Below are positions 11,873 through 23,525 of a stretch of 64,000 nt of DNA, piece by piece. This DNA comes from Protonemura montana (taxonomy: Eukaryota; Arthropoda; Insecta; Plecoptera; Nemouridae). The translations under genes and the position numbers were made by a program. The stretch spans positions 29,870,133 to 29,934,132 of the forward strand of contig OX387602.1 in the NCBI GenBank assembly GCA_947568835.1, given 5' to 3'. The first letter of the stretch is position 1. Each line of letters starts with the position of its first letter. The notes under the pieces were generated by a model, which was given only the letters and a program-made list of their open reading frames with translations, was not told the DNA's origin and searched no databases.

Positions 11873-13563
11873 TTATTTGGGCAGTTATTATGGACTATGG
11901 GACTATTGTACTATTTGGACTGGACTGAACTATCCACCCTTGCTGATAGTTATTTTATCAAAGATTTTCTGCTATAAATGCACGGTTTTTAAGCACAATT
12001 GTCACCTAGCGAGCTCATAACTATGCTCTATGTTCTAATAACGAGCTAAAACTTTCAGTTAAGTTGGTACCTACTTGAATGTACCTGAATTTTATATTTG
12101 GCACTACGCAAGTTTTTGAAAAAAAAAAATCCACTGTTCGCCAATGTATTCAATTGTGAACTTATTGCATCGCAATCCAGATTTACAATCACGCCACATG
12201 GTGCAGTAAACCTCTTGTACATTGACTTGCTCGTGAAAGAAAATTGTCAAAAAATAATGCCGTTGTTTACTTCTTTCATACGTGTGCAAAAATAATTAAA
12301 TTCAGTATATTATTATGCGTAAATCTGCAACTTCATTTAATTCTGTATAATGATTGATGTCAAAGCCGTACTTTTAACAAACAGTTCATATTCGATGTGA
12401 AAATATATCAAACATATCTTTGCACGCTGGACGTCCCGAGATCCAAATTAAACCATTACCGGGATGCGATGCTAGAAAGCAGATCTGGCACTATCTCTGA
12501 AGAATCTTCTTCCCCAGCAAAGCATTTATGCAAAAACAAATCGAAATTTAAGAAGCTCCTGTGGCTACGTGAAGAGGATCTGTGGTCCTTGTATCGAGGA
12601 TGCTGCGATCGAATCGTGTTTTTATTATTCCTTTTTATTTCTTTATATATGTAATTTTGAGCTATCTAAATTGACATCTTTTTATTTATATAGGTATCAT
12701 TTTCCATTTAAGAATGGAAAAAATTGGTAACTGTGTCTTGAATATAAGCTGATACTTCTCATCTCTGTAGGGTTTGTTTGGGCGTCGCACATCATCATAG
12801 GCCGGTTTCCGGCGATAGCAGCGCGAACTACCTACAACAGCTGTAGTTAGGTGCACGGGTTACCGACCGATGGCCGTGGTTTATCGACATTTTAATTGAT
12901 CAAGAACATTTGATATCCAACAGAGTTCGTGAGCTATAACCGACCTATCCCTACCTGACTTAGCTCGACTGCGCGTTCGAATACTCTTAGCATAAGACCT
13001 GGACCCCAGAGACTCACGATAGGGCAACGGGGCTCGACTGGCGTTCCTCCAGACGGACTCTAATGTTTGCATTTTCGCGTTAGATCGTGGCAAGTGGTGA
13101 GAGCCCACAATTTTGGAGTGGCTGAGTGTCACTGCACCGCTTGGTGCAGTGACCGGGTCCAGACTTTACAACTCTGTAGAGTCGAATCCTTCTGTCTCTA
13201 TTTGCCCGTAGTGTGTGTTTTTGGTGATATCTTCTGTGTGGTGTGTGGGTCTGTGTATAGTTTTCTGTTATATAAAAATCTATATGTATGTAATGATTGT
13301 GTCGTTTGTTTTGTTTGTCGGGATTTCCTGTATTATGTCGCTGTAATGTAAACCCATTTATAATTTACATATTTATTTACATTGTATATACTCACTATCC
13401 ATCATTATGAATCATGGCTGTTATTGATGTATGCTTGATTTATATTCCTTATACATGTGCTGTCAATTTTATGTATGGTCTGTGCCTGAGAATTGTATGT
13501 ATGTCTAGAATTTTTGCGATACGATATCAATCGTTTCCTTTTAGACATATTGTTTATGGGGGA

Positions 13564-13707
13564 AAAACTCATTCACCGACTCCATTAGACCGGTGCTGCA
13601 TGGCCAGATGTCAAAACGGTGCGTCGTTAAACACCACAAATAAATAATATTATGGTCACCCATCCAATACCTGACTCAGCGCAATGTTTCTTAACTTCGG
13701 TGATACA
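13564..13707. mobile_element. Two abutting 5S-derived SINE fragments in opposite orientation
   Basis: 13564-13645 is a plus-strand SINE tail (TTCACCGACTCCATTAGACC through GTCGTTAAACACCACAAAT). Immediately after, 13649-13707 is a minus-strand 5S-like head (GGTCACCCATCCAATACCTG). The body between head and tail is absent. Confidence 0.65.
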
Positions 13708-14143
13708 CCATACCAACGAGGGACAACTAGGATAAAACTGGTCATCATTATGAACGTCCATGAAGGTTCAGCTTTGGTGCATCATCTTTCTGTTCAGAGA
13801 GAATTGAGGTGTATTTTCCGAATGTCTGTGGTATTTTCCGACACTCTCCATCTCCTCGAACATATCTCCTTGGCTTGACACATCTTCGTACTTCCGCATT
13901 GCAAATATCCAGGGCTATGAGATGGTGGTCTCAAAGTGGTCATCAGACCTGAAATTCGAGGTATCAACAAGTTTGTTCAATCTTTAAAACAGTCCTAAAA
14001 TCGCTAGTCTCTTGTCTTTGAAGATAATTTCAGAATTTTAGAGCAACACCTTCTAATAGACACACTTGTTTGCCTAAATGGAAGTAGATTTGTTCACAAT
14101 CACAATTATAAACGAATGCGATACCTTTAAGTTTCGTCAAACA

Positions 14144-17100
14144 TTATCTTAGGTCCATTCGGTGGTTCGGTTGCCGGGGGAAGCACCATCGGTTGGTGCG
14201 CTTGGCAAACAAGGTAACGAGAGCCGCGATTATCAAAACTGCAGAGACGACGGAAACTATGACGACGCCTATCATCCACCCCGGCCAAGACGTACCTGAA
14301 AACAATGCGCATGATATAAAGTGACGTAACAAACCAAATTTTATAAGCAGTTAATTTCCTCTTTATAAAAAAAAAACTGAGCTCCACTTTTATGTGAAAT
14401 TGCAAACTCTTGCAATGCGCGGGGTATTTTACTGTTAGGTACAATAATACCCTCTCAAAAATTGATGCCCAAACGGGGACTCGAACCCCGATCTCCACCT
14501 ATCGTTTGGGCATACATTTTTGAGAGGATGGTAGCGTTTCTAAATTCTAATATTAAAAAAATGCTTGAATGTTGTTAAACGGTGTTGTACGCAGATGCAA
14601 TGTGTACGGGTGTACCCTCTCATTATTTTCTATCTCAATCCTAAGCCGTGTAATTCGTGGTTTTTTTTGTGAAATAAACAATGCAGAGGGTAACGGAAAT
14701 AATTCCCATGAACAGCCCTTGGCTCAGAATGACTTAATTGCGGTTTCACAACTTAGAGTAAAGTGTTGAGTATGTTAGTTCAGACATCGAAAAACGTCAA
14801 AAACCTATGATAAACTGCGTATATGTCAGTGAGATTTTGCTTAAAATTATTTTTGAATAATTCCTATTCTGCAAATGCTGTTAACTTTCAGATTTCAGAT
14901 TTCAGAAGGTGTACAAAAAGGTCCAGTTTTTTTTTTTTAGTAAAATTGCTCGCATGCATTCTTCAAACTAAAACAAATCTCAAGCTATGCCTTTGTGTTA
15001 CACTGGTAGACAGAGAGGAAAGTGGAAAATTACGAAAGGGTCTTCTGTCTCCTAATAAATTGCATCTGGGTACAACACCGTTAAGACAAAATACACTGCT
15101 TGACAAGTTTAACACGAAACCCCATCTTTACTAACTTCAGTGCTGCAATATCCTTCGTATTTATACAAAGACACCTTGTTAACTAATTGCTTCTATCTCC
15201 TTGCCTGGCGATAGGATCTCAATGCTCTCAGAGTTCTTGAAAGCCGCGTGCTCGACGACGCACTCGACAGTCTGCCCTTGGATTTCCTCCACATAGTCCA
15301 TTCTGAGGACCTGTGTGGTGGTCTCCATGTCGCTCCGCCAACGCCACTTGTCAACGGGTTCCTCGGAGACGTTGCCACCCGTGACTAGCGTGCCGTTCAG
15401 GTACCACAAGATGGCGGCAGGGGGGCGGCACGACGGAGCGACGCAACGAAGTTCCACAGCCTTCTCTGTGCCATTGCCAGGGGTGGTGAAAGACATCTTT
15501 AGGCTCATCGGGTCACTCGAGCAGCCTGAAACCGCGTAGAAAATTAGGAAACCTGTGTCGTGAACCTGTCACACGGACAGTGGGTTGGATAATATCACGG
15601 CTTATGGTGCTATATGTGCGACCTTTTACTAGCACTGGGGGTAGCATCGTTTTCAAAACGTGCATCAATGTCTGTTGTCCGGAGTGAACCGCCAGTCGTC
15701 AACAAATCAACAGGAAATATACAACATTGAAATGAACATGAACATGATTGACAGAATGAGTGCAATCATGTTCACTGTGTGGAAAGGTGTTTTTCGGCTA
15801 AAAGGATGCCGATAAGTGTGAATCTGGCTCTAGTTTTAAATCAAATTTTAAATAGATAGACATGTCGGTACTTGTTTTAGTGGAAAGCCGTCACGAGTCT
15901 GGGTGTTCACAGAGTCTCTTATCTTTCCAAACCAGAGGAAATCCGACCGATTGCGGCCAAGTGTTAAGGGGCATGAAAGCGTCGCTTACACATAGGACAG
16001 GCATATTTGCGAGGATATGAATGTGGTCAGTGTTCAAAATATCACTGTGACGTATGGTACGTACGGGCGATAGTAATTCGCACATCCCTGGTCGGAATCT
16101 TCCGCCAGTTTATGTACGTCTCACACGTGATCACGTCTTCGGTGTCGCTCACAACCTGGCTGATGTTAGGGACGAAGATGCCGCACTGGCCTTTGTCCAA
16201 ACCGTCACCGACGTACTGGAAGCCTTCGTTCGATTGCATCGGAGCTAGATCGAATTTTTCTGTTCTCGGAAGCTTGAACGAGCAACTTTCGAGACTGTCG
16301 TTGTTGGCGGAATCGCAGCGTAATGTAAGGTTGGACCCAGGAAGAAGAAAAGTGTCCTTGGGTTCGGTGCGGAGAGAGATTTCTTTTGGAAGACACACTA
16401 AGGAACAAGAACCAAAGCTTAAAGAAAAACTATTTCAACTGGGTTTTGAATGCTAAGCAAAGGGCTACTAAATTTCCCAACGTTTCGTGACATATACTAG
16501 TTACTTCTTGAAGGGTAAGAGCAGTCTTACTGCTCACAAGACTGCTCTTAAGACTGCTTACAGTCTTACTGCTCTTACCCTTGAAGAAGTAACTAGTTTA
16601 TGTTGCGAAACGTCGGGAAATTTAGTAGCCCTTTACTTAGCATTCATAACCCAGTTCAAATAGTTTTTCTTAAAACTAGTGCTAAGGATAAATCAAGTAG
16701 ACAAGTGTCTAAAAACCATCATAAAGAACCAAAGCTGATTTGAGATACATTTCGATTAAAATTAGCATATAATTTGATGTGTTAAATTCAGTGTGTTAGA
16801 TCCAAATGCTTTCAGATCCTGAACAATAGTCATATCCAACATCAAGAAGCATTCTAAATCTCCATATGAGTACTGATACAGCATATAAACGAAGTCAATC
16901 ACTTGGCACAAATCCCGAAAGGGAGTTCATAAAACCCATACAAGTTTCAAAGCAAACCCGTGACTAAGATTCGATGAGCGAGTAGTAAGAGAAGAAACAT
17001 ATCACCAGAGATTTAGCAAAAAAAAAATTTTAGTTTTTAGTATTTTTAGTAGGACATCAAATAGTGATTTAAAACCAACGCAGTTACGCGATGATCACCA

Positions 17101-19485
17101 GGTTACTACCGACAAAGATCTGAGATGATGAGATCAGCAGCATCGCCATCAATTTAAAAATACCTTCATAGGTATTAGGGTCGGTTGGTTGGTTGGTTAT
17201 TGGGTTGGTTGGGAAATAATCCTGTATGCGTGGTTCTATTGACACACAATCGCTGGACTAATATTCTCACATGTGTCGACGATGGACGTGTACCCGTACA
17301 CCCAGCCGCCCCCTTCGGTGCGCACTCTGCACCCCACCGAAAAACTCTCCTCCTTGTACTGCGTGGACGCCAACAGCTCCAGCCGACAAAGTCCCTCGGA
17401 CAAGCTCTTGCCGTCGTAATTGACTGTAAGATTCCAGTACTCCGCGCTCGGTCTCTTGGTTTCCACGAATAGCGGTTCACTGGGCGTCAGAGGAGCGATT
17501 TGGAAGGCGCATTCCACTAGCGCTTGCGGCGGCTGGGTTTGGCAAAAGATGGACATGCTTCCGTCGTGGGAGATCGTCGTAACTTCCGGTGGGGATATTG
17601 CCAGGCGCCATTGGTTGCCGTCTGTAACAATACATGCGGAGCTGGACTTAAACGCAGCAATTCTGAAATCCTCGGTCGTTATTTAGATGATTGATGAATT
17701 GTGGTGTTTAACGACGCACTGTTTTGACATCTGGCCATGCGGCACTGGTCTAATGGCGTCGGTGAATGAGTGGATGGTGATGAGGATGATGATGAACATA
17801 ACCTAGCCTAGAAGGGAGGAGGGGAAACCCGGTGCCGGCACGTAGCCTACTCCTGTCGACGAGCACCAAGGGGACCACCGGCTTAACGTCCCTTCCGAAG
17901 GACGGTACAACGCGAACAGCAGGATTCCTCCACAAATCCATGCCGTCGAGAGGTTGATAAGCAAGGCGAGTGAAGTTGCTGTACTAACTTTCATCCCTCC
18001 AACCTCTCTCCCAAACAGAACTGGTCATGTGTATGATGGTCATCCATCCAATACCTGACTCAGCGCAGTGTTGCTTAACTTCGGTGATCTAACGAGAACC
18101 GGTGTTTCCAGCACGCCAAACCGTTCGGTTCCACATTCAGGCAAAAGCCAGATCTGAAATGTCCGCGGAGATCCAGTGCGGATCGTAAAGGTATCCAATT
18201 GGCACCTGATATCTAAATAACTTCATGGAAACGTGTGCGTCTTATGCGTAGCTAGAATGTGGTTAGTATTTCCTCAGAAATCAATAAGTAAACCCACTGT
18301 CCGTTGTCTTATCGTAGCGGGAAACTCGGTCATGCCTACGTGATTACACGCAGATATAGCTAAGGTTCAACACATATTGTAAGCACTTCAAATATTTCAA
18401 TAAACTCCGAAATATCTTCGTCTTTAGTAAACGCTTTGTGTGCGCTGTCGAGTGTTAGACCGCCTGGACGAGCTCTGCTAGAATATTTACTGGGTAAACA
18501 AGTGCCGCCCATTCTAAGTATTTTCCGGACATCAAAACTTCCGAGTGAAAATAGTCGATGGTCTCTCTAGGCGCTGCCTTGTGGCGTGGTGTTAGTCTAG
18601 TTTTCAGGAAACTCAAATTGGTTGACTTGATCATTTAAAAAAATATACATATTGCTAAAAATATAACATTTAAGTGATTTAAGCAAACAAAAGTGTATGC
18701 TTACAGAGAGCAGTAAAAAGTGTCTGCCTATAGCAACTTTGACCCTGAGGGTGGAAATCTAACAAATAGATTGGACATGTTTTCGGATTGACGTTAAATA
18801 TTTTATTATTTTATTATTTTATTATTTATTTCAAATCCAGGACAATTACATAGTAAATGCATAGGTTGCGTCAGTTGTCGCTCCATAGGTAAAACAGGAT
18901 ATTTTAGATTACAGTAAAGACAACAGTAATGTTTGCATAAGATGTAGATACATATATTTGATGGTCGTGGTTAGGAAATGAGAGAATAATTATATAAATA
19001 GTGAGGTAAGTACGTTGCCTCTCCAGCAGATGATAGCATCAAGTAACTACATCAAAGATGATAGGTGATAGGTGAGAGGTGATAGGTGCCGGTGAGAGGT
19101 TATTTACTTATCGCACAGAATTGAAAATGGTTCAAAACGATTTCAATTCAAACCAAATTAAAAGGAATATGTATGCAATTTATAGCGTGCCACATTAGAG
19201 TTTTTCCACGCAGGGCATCGGCCCCCTGTCCACTGCATCCGAAGATTACTTTTGTCGCCAGTATAACCCTGTGATTCTGAACTTACTAATATTGTTAGCT
19301 GCATCCTCATCTCAGGCCTGCACTCAGCGACTTAGACCGCTGGCGGTCTGGTTTAAAATGATTATCTTTAGATTTTTAGAATGTAGGTAAGTAATTTGTA
19401 ATAAGTAACGAGTCCTAAACTACTTACGTGTAGACGACAGGAGTATGACAGCAGAAAGCAACAATATTGAAGGACAGGTGTTCAT
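14144..19485 (-). CDS. Type I membrane protein with three Ig-like domains
   Basis: Five exons on the minus strand: 19428-19485 (ATG; signal peptide MNTCPSILLLSAVILLSST), 17271-17621, 16065-16397, 15205-15525 and 14144-14295 (TGA). They total 1,215 nt, or 404 residues. Every intron is phase 1, the classic arrangement for shuffled Ig domains. Ig1 (about residues 20-137) and Ig2 (137-248) each carry four cysteines and are divergent. Ig3 (248-355) has LRC...WYLNGT...VECVVEH, like CD80/nectin-type C2 sets. The last exon has a transmembrane helix (WMIGVVIVSVVSAVLIIAAL) and a short basic tail. N-glycosylation sequons (NLT, NGT, NVS) are present. A cell-surface receptor or adhesion role is inferred from architecture; no ligand or orthologue is recognised. 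The 15205 donor appears to be GC (CCAG|GCAAGG); a weaker GTTAAC donor 21 nt later keeps the same phase. Confidence 0.78.
14395..14550 (-). mobile_element. tRNA-derived palindromic element, copy 1
   Basis: Terminal inverted sequences CCTCTCAAAAATTGATG and its near-complement CATTTTTGAGAGG flank a core. On the minus strand the core reads as the 3' half of a tRNA: a T-arm with GGGGTTCGAGTCCCC and an acceptor strand TTTGGGCA. The left flank contains CTTGCAATGCGCGGGGTATTTTA, shared with copies at 35596, 36800 and 62868. Not an intact tRNA gene, because the D-arm half is missing here. Confidence 0.6.
16420..16723 (+). mobile_element. Palindromic retroposon-like element (CGAAACGTCGGG family), copy 1
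   Basis: The element is about 304 bp, flanked by 13-bp direct repeats AAGAACCAAAGCT at 16407-16419 and 16724-16736. The first 240 bp are a long inverted repeat (ACTATTTCAACTGGG... CCCAGTTCAAATAGT) around repeats of GCAGTCTTACTGCTC. A non-palindromic 3' tail ends ACCATCATAAAG. It sits about 20 bp upstream of the acceptor of Ig exon 16065-16397. The long, variable TSDs argue for target-primed retroposition rather than a DNA transposase. Confidence 0.7.
17697..18122 (-). mobile_element. 5S-derived SINE, copy 3 (full length)
   Basis: Head at about 18025-18120 (complement of GAAGTTAAGCAACACTGCGC), then the body with CTGGCGACATGTGTC-like sequence, AGCCGGTGGTCCCCTTGG and CGGGTTTCCCCTCC. The tail is AGTGCGTCGTTAAACACCAC, ending near 17697. 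It lies in an intron of the Ig-receptor gene. Confidence 0.8.
18788..19095. repeat. AT-rich simple repeat and degenerate GATAGGTGA tandem
   Basis: TTATTTTATTATTTTATTATT at 18795-18830 precedes an AAATCCAGGACAATTACATAG segment resembling the one near 44740, so it may be a LINE 3' tail. At 19058-19100 a GATAGGTGAGAGGT motif is repeated imperfectly four times. Confidence 0.4.
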
Positions 19486-21308
19486 TGCCAATTGAAAAGA
19501 TTAGATGAGTTCAAGTTCAACTATTTCATGTCTGCAAGGTCAACGGATAAGATTATTCAAGAGTACAAATTTAAAATAAAGTTGCCGCTGTGCACTGGAC
19601 TCTTCACTAGACGAGTACTGTTCAGCAGAAATCGCAAAAAGTGGTGGACAGGATGCTTTCGACGGTTTGTAAACTGGGAGTGAAGTACCACATCCTTCGC
19701 CTAGCGGCGGCGAACTCAAGCTCACGCTCATCCACCCCTCCCCACCGAGCCTTGACGTGTAGTTTCAAAGCAAACAAATGATAACACATATGTATAATAT
19801 ATTAATATATATATATATAAATCAATTAGCTTCAATTCGAAATGTTATGACAGGTTTAGTTTTACGTGGTTTTACTTATTGTAATCAAATCTGTAGAATA
19901 AACAATCTTACATTTCCTAATTTTACTCAAAAGACATACGAATCACATATTTACTTTGAAGTCTCGAGGCTCTGATGTGTACTTTTACGCAAGGAACAAT
20001 TACACGCAACGCGCAACATGCAACACGCAGTCGAAAACAGACCGCTCGATGGTCTAACTAAAGAACCAGTGAAAGATATTAGATGATAACAGACGAGGAA
20101 GTTATCTGTCAGTAAATCTGTTATCGACCCGGATCGAATTGTGCATTGATAACTCGTAAACAGAGCGAACTAAACCCAACTAATAGACAACACCAACCAA
20201 CCAACCTAGCAACCAACCAACCAACCAACCAACCAACCAACCAACCAACCAACCAACCAACCAACCAACCAACCATCCAACCAACCAACCAACCAACCAA
20301 CCAACCAACCAACCAACCAACCAACCAACCAACCAACCAACCAACCAACCAACCAACCAACCAACCAACCAACCAACCAACCAACCAACCAACCAACCAA
20401 CCAACCAACCAACCAACCAACCAACCAACCAACCAACCAACCAACCAACCAACCAACCAACCAACCAACCAACCAACCAACCAACCAACCAACCAACCAA
20501 CCAACCAACCAACCAACCAACCAACCAACCAACCAACCAACCAACCAACCAACCAACCAACCAACCAACCAACCAACCAACCAACCAACCAACCAACCAA
20601 CCAACCAACCAACCAACCAACCAACCAACCAACCAACCAACCAACCAACCAACCAACCTAGCAAGCAACCAACCTAGCAAGCAACCAACCAAGCAACCAA
20701 CCAACCAACCGAGTAACTAACGATTTGAGCAGAGATCCTCATTGTGGTCTCCAGTGCCTTCATTCGGCCGGTCTATTTTCCTTCGGTTCTATCAAAGGTT
20801 CTACGGTACCGCCTAATTATTACTCTGCACAAATCTTGCTCAGATCAGTTACTGCTTCAGTTAGAGTTAAAAAGTTTGCTCTGATTATGAGTTGGTCATG
20901 TAATTCCACCAAGTCCTAGACTCACTTCCCCTTTTCTAATCTGACATTTATCTTGTTGAGGATTGAAGCATCAAGACGAAAATGTAATCGAAAATACTCT
21001 AATTACACAGAAATAGTACACCCCAGCTTCTCACAAGATTTATTTATTAAACTTCAGATAGGTATTGTACAAGGCAGCAAATATTTTTCTCGCAATTCGA
21101 AATTCCTATGTCTAAATCCAATGGATGACTCCATGAATGGTGCCCTCTGAAACATGACCGGACACCTTACATAGCTCAAATAAAAGACTTTAGACTAGTT
21201 CCTGGACTGAAATGTGCAAGAACGTATGCTCATTTTGTCAGAGTTCTCTTGCGCCATGCAGCAACGGTAACTTGGAGCAGCCGATTGTGGCCTAGCTTCA
21301 ACCACAAG
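19486..21308. other. Intergenic region between the Ig-receptor and lectin genes
   Basis: Contains the CCAA microsatellite. TTTATT repeats at 21039-21048 could serve as minus-strand AATAAA polyadenylation signals for the lectin, about 265 bp past its stop. No other gene seen. Confidence 0.4.
20191..20713. repeat. (CCAA)n microsatellite of about 520 bp
   Basis: More than 110 tetranucleotide units, with rare interruptions (CCATCCAA at 20272; CCTAGCAAGCAACC near 20656-20690). All frames are stop-free across it, producing artefactual Thr-Asn-Gln-Pro or Gly-Trp-Leu-Val repeat frames that are not genes. A short GGTT tract at 17181-17212 is the same motif on the other strand. Confidence 0.97.
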
Positions 21309-22086
21309 TTAGGCCTCGCAGAAGAAGGGGAAGGTCTTCGAGCAGTTCTCGTCATTAAAACCACCGTCGCGATGGAAGGTGACGCAGTGTTCGTTGCCGC
21401 CGGCGTTGTTGGGCTCGCCGGCGTGCCACCGGGTGTAGCCGGCAATCGGCAGCGGGTAGCCTGGATTGGACATCGAGAGCGCGGCCGGTTCAGACATGGG
21501 CAATGACAGGCACAGCGCAAATATCCTCTAGCGGTTTACAAAGGGACCGCCAAGCAGACCGACGACGTGGTTCATTTAGGTGTTTAAAATAAGTTTGTGA
21601 GTGTGCAATTCTAAGGTAATAAAAAAACCTTCATTACTGACACCAGAGTAATACATTTGTAGGTAGTGTTTATAATTGTAGTCATTCATTTAGAATCTAA
21701 AAATCAAAAATTGCCATCCGAATGTTTGCAACATTCTGTCATGACACGAGCTATGTCATAGCTGAGAACCAGAACGTGTGCGTTTGCTTACCAAGAACTG
21801 TGGCCCAGTCGTTCTCAAAGAACATATCGTGTATGCCGATCCAAGCGCCATTCCGCTCTCTCGGGTTGGCGGCGTACAGTGCCTTAATGGCATTCGCCTC
21901 GCGTTGCGAGTTGATGACGGCGAGGTTCGAACCCTCGTCCTTGCACGCCTTCCACGCGGCACCGAACGTCTTGGGGGTCGTGTAGAGTTTATAGTGGCCT
22001 ACACCGCGATATTGCGTGTATCCGGGGGGGATGGCGGACGACGTTAGCGACGCCAACGCGACGACGAGCAATGCTTTCACCAACAT
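21309..22086 (-). CDS. Secreted single-domain C-type lectin
   Basis: Two coding exons, 21792-22086 and 21309-21460, join in phase 1 (donor CTTG|GTAAGC, acceptor AATCCAG|GC), giving 148 residues. Residues 1-19 (MLVKALLVVALASLTSSA) are a signal peptide. The CTL domain fills the rest: YKLYTTPKTFGAAWKAC, GSNLAVINS, AWIGIHD, then EPNN (an EPN motif, usually mannose-type), a conserved HCV, FND in place of WND, and ENC with a terminal FFCEA. The four expected domain cysteines are visible. The order and the GHYKLYTT opening resemble arthropod hemolymph lipopolysaccharide-binding lectins, so sugar or microbe recognition in body fluid is a reasonable inference. The start at 22086 was chosen over an upstream TTG because it begins a clean signal peptide. 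A 5' UTR intron (22099-22314) is likely. Confidence 0.85.
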
Positions 22087-22390
22087 GGCCGTGTGCAGCT
22101 GCAAGGAAAGGAAGTTGACTTGGCGTAGAACTCGACATTAGCAGTTAGAATTCCAGCCGGAATGAAAGAAAATGTGATAAAAATACGCGGAAAGGATGGC
22201 AAACAAACAAGTTTGATTCAACTTCTGGTCAATGTGACAAATTCTAGATGTTTTCTATCTGGTAAGTGTACGAAAGTAAAAATGTCATTGCGGAAACACC
22301 AGGGGCTGACTTACCTCGAGTAAAACAGTGAGTTGTCCGTCCTGCCGTGCTGATGGTTGATTCTGTGAATTGCTACGCACCACTTGTGGC

Positions 22391-22398
22391 TATTTAAA
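22391..22398 (-). promoter_or_regulatory. TATA-like element upstream of the lectin
   Basis: TTTAAATA on the minus strand lies about 75 bp upstream of a 5' UTR exon ending at a GAG|GTAAGT donor (22313-22315). The paired acceptor TTGCAG is at 22099-22104, directly before the lectin ATG exon. Spacing fits a core promoter, but AT-rich matches are common. Confidence 0.35.
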
Positions 22399-23440
22399 CC
22401 AGAAACGCGGTAAATGATCTTTGAGTCGTAAACTAATCCTTTATGTTGGTCCAATATTTGAGTGCCAGGGATTGCATTGACTTATATTTGCAAAGATTAA
22501 CACATTTTAGAATAAGGTAAAAAAATAATGGTTTCTAGACTCATGTCTACTTGATTTATCCTTAGCACTAGTTTTAACAAAAACTATTTGAAGAAGTAAA
22601 TAGTACATGTTACGAAACGTCGGTAAATTTAGTTGTCCTTTACTTAGCATTAAAAACCCATTTCAAATAGTTTTTGTTAAGGTAAGAACTTTAACTAATA
22701 ACTTTGTTGACGCTTGGATAATTTGCACTTGCTTCAAAAAATCTGCAAATTATTTTCCGCCTTTGCTTACGACATGTAGCTTTGCGTTAAGCTTTTTTGT
22801 GAAACTTAAAATATGATTTCCTTACAGCCCAACGAATTTTACTTAAATATTTGGTTTTCGAGATCCTTTGTTTCGTTCATTGGGGTTCCATATGAAATAC
22901 AAGTATAAGTGTGCCATACAAGAGTACAAATACAGACTTTTATTACTTAACCTACAGCTTTAGCCAGACACATCTCCAAACAGCTTTCACACTTCAAATA
23001 TAGGTATCCCGCTAATTCGTCAAATAGTACAAATCATTGACGTAGAAATTGCGGCTTAATTTTATGGTTGCGGAACAAAATTAGATTGGGTTCACAAAAG
23101 AGAGAGACAACCTGCGGGGGGTTTTGCAGGCAAGACAGTGCGTTTAAAAGCCCGGGACACGAGTCAGAACGAGGGTTTGTTACAAGCAACTCGCCTCCAG
23201 CTTGCAGTGGTTCTTAGCGGTAAGAACTCGTTCCTGAGGGACTTTTATTTTTATCTCCGGTCACACCTGAATGCCAATTGCAATGGATTCACCCACGAGA
23301 GTTTCACGGGGGCTGAAATCAGCTCAATTATAAATATTTTTTAAAATCTGGATACTAGATCTTCGAGAAAACTCTTTAGTAGCATGGAAAATTACTAAAG
23401 CAGACCAGGGTTTTGCTCTGTTAAGATTGACTTGCGGTCC
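22399..23440. other. Shared upstream region of the lectin and astacin genes
   Basis: The lectin (minus) and astacin (plus) are transcribed divergently from this stretch of about 1 kb. Apart from the palindromic element at 22530-22690, nothing was recognised. Confidence 0.4.
22530..22690 (-). mobile_element. Palindromic CGAAACGTCGG family, copy 2 (short)
   Basis: Here the tail (complement of ACTAGTGCTAAGGATAAATC) is on the left and the ACTATTTGAA / TTCAAATAGT arms follow, with TACGAAACGTCGGTAAATTTAG in the body. One arm is internally deleted. It lies between the divergent lectin and astacin genes. Confidence 0.55.
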
Positions 23441-23447
23441 TATAAAG
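23441..23447 (+). promoter_or_regulatory. TATA box of the astacin gene
   Basis: TATAAAG at 23441-23447, 79 bp upstream of the ATG at 23526, predicts a start of transcription near 23470 and a short unspliced leader. Confidence 0.55.
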
Positions 23448-23525
23448 GACCTAAAAAGTCGACGTTTCATCGGCGGGCGCCGATGATCTCAGGACTCATC
23501 ATCATGCATTTGACCAACAGACAAA

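Larger units (their letters stand above)
10257..14143. other. Intergenic region between the Ly6-like and Ig-receptor genes
   Basis: AT-rich sequence holding the decayed coding fragment (10747-11032), a SINE copy (11428-11872) and two SINE pieces (13564-13707). A GT-rich low-complexity stretch lies around 13200-13400. Otherwise nothing recognised. Confidence 0.4.

Noticed and set aside
20121-20704. Long open frames encoding Gly-Trp-Leu-Val or Thr-Asn-Gln-Pro repeats
   Set aside because: They are translations of a CCAA microsatellite, which lacks stops in every frame; no start context, splice sites or non-repeat coding.
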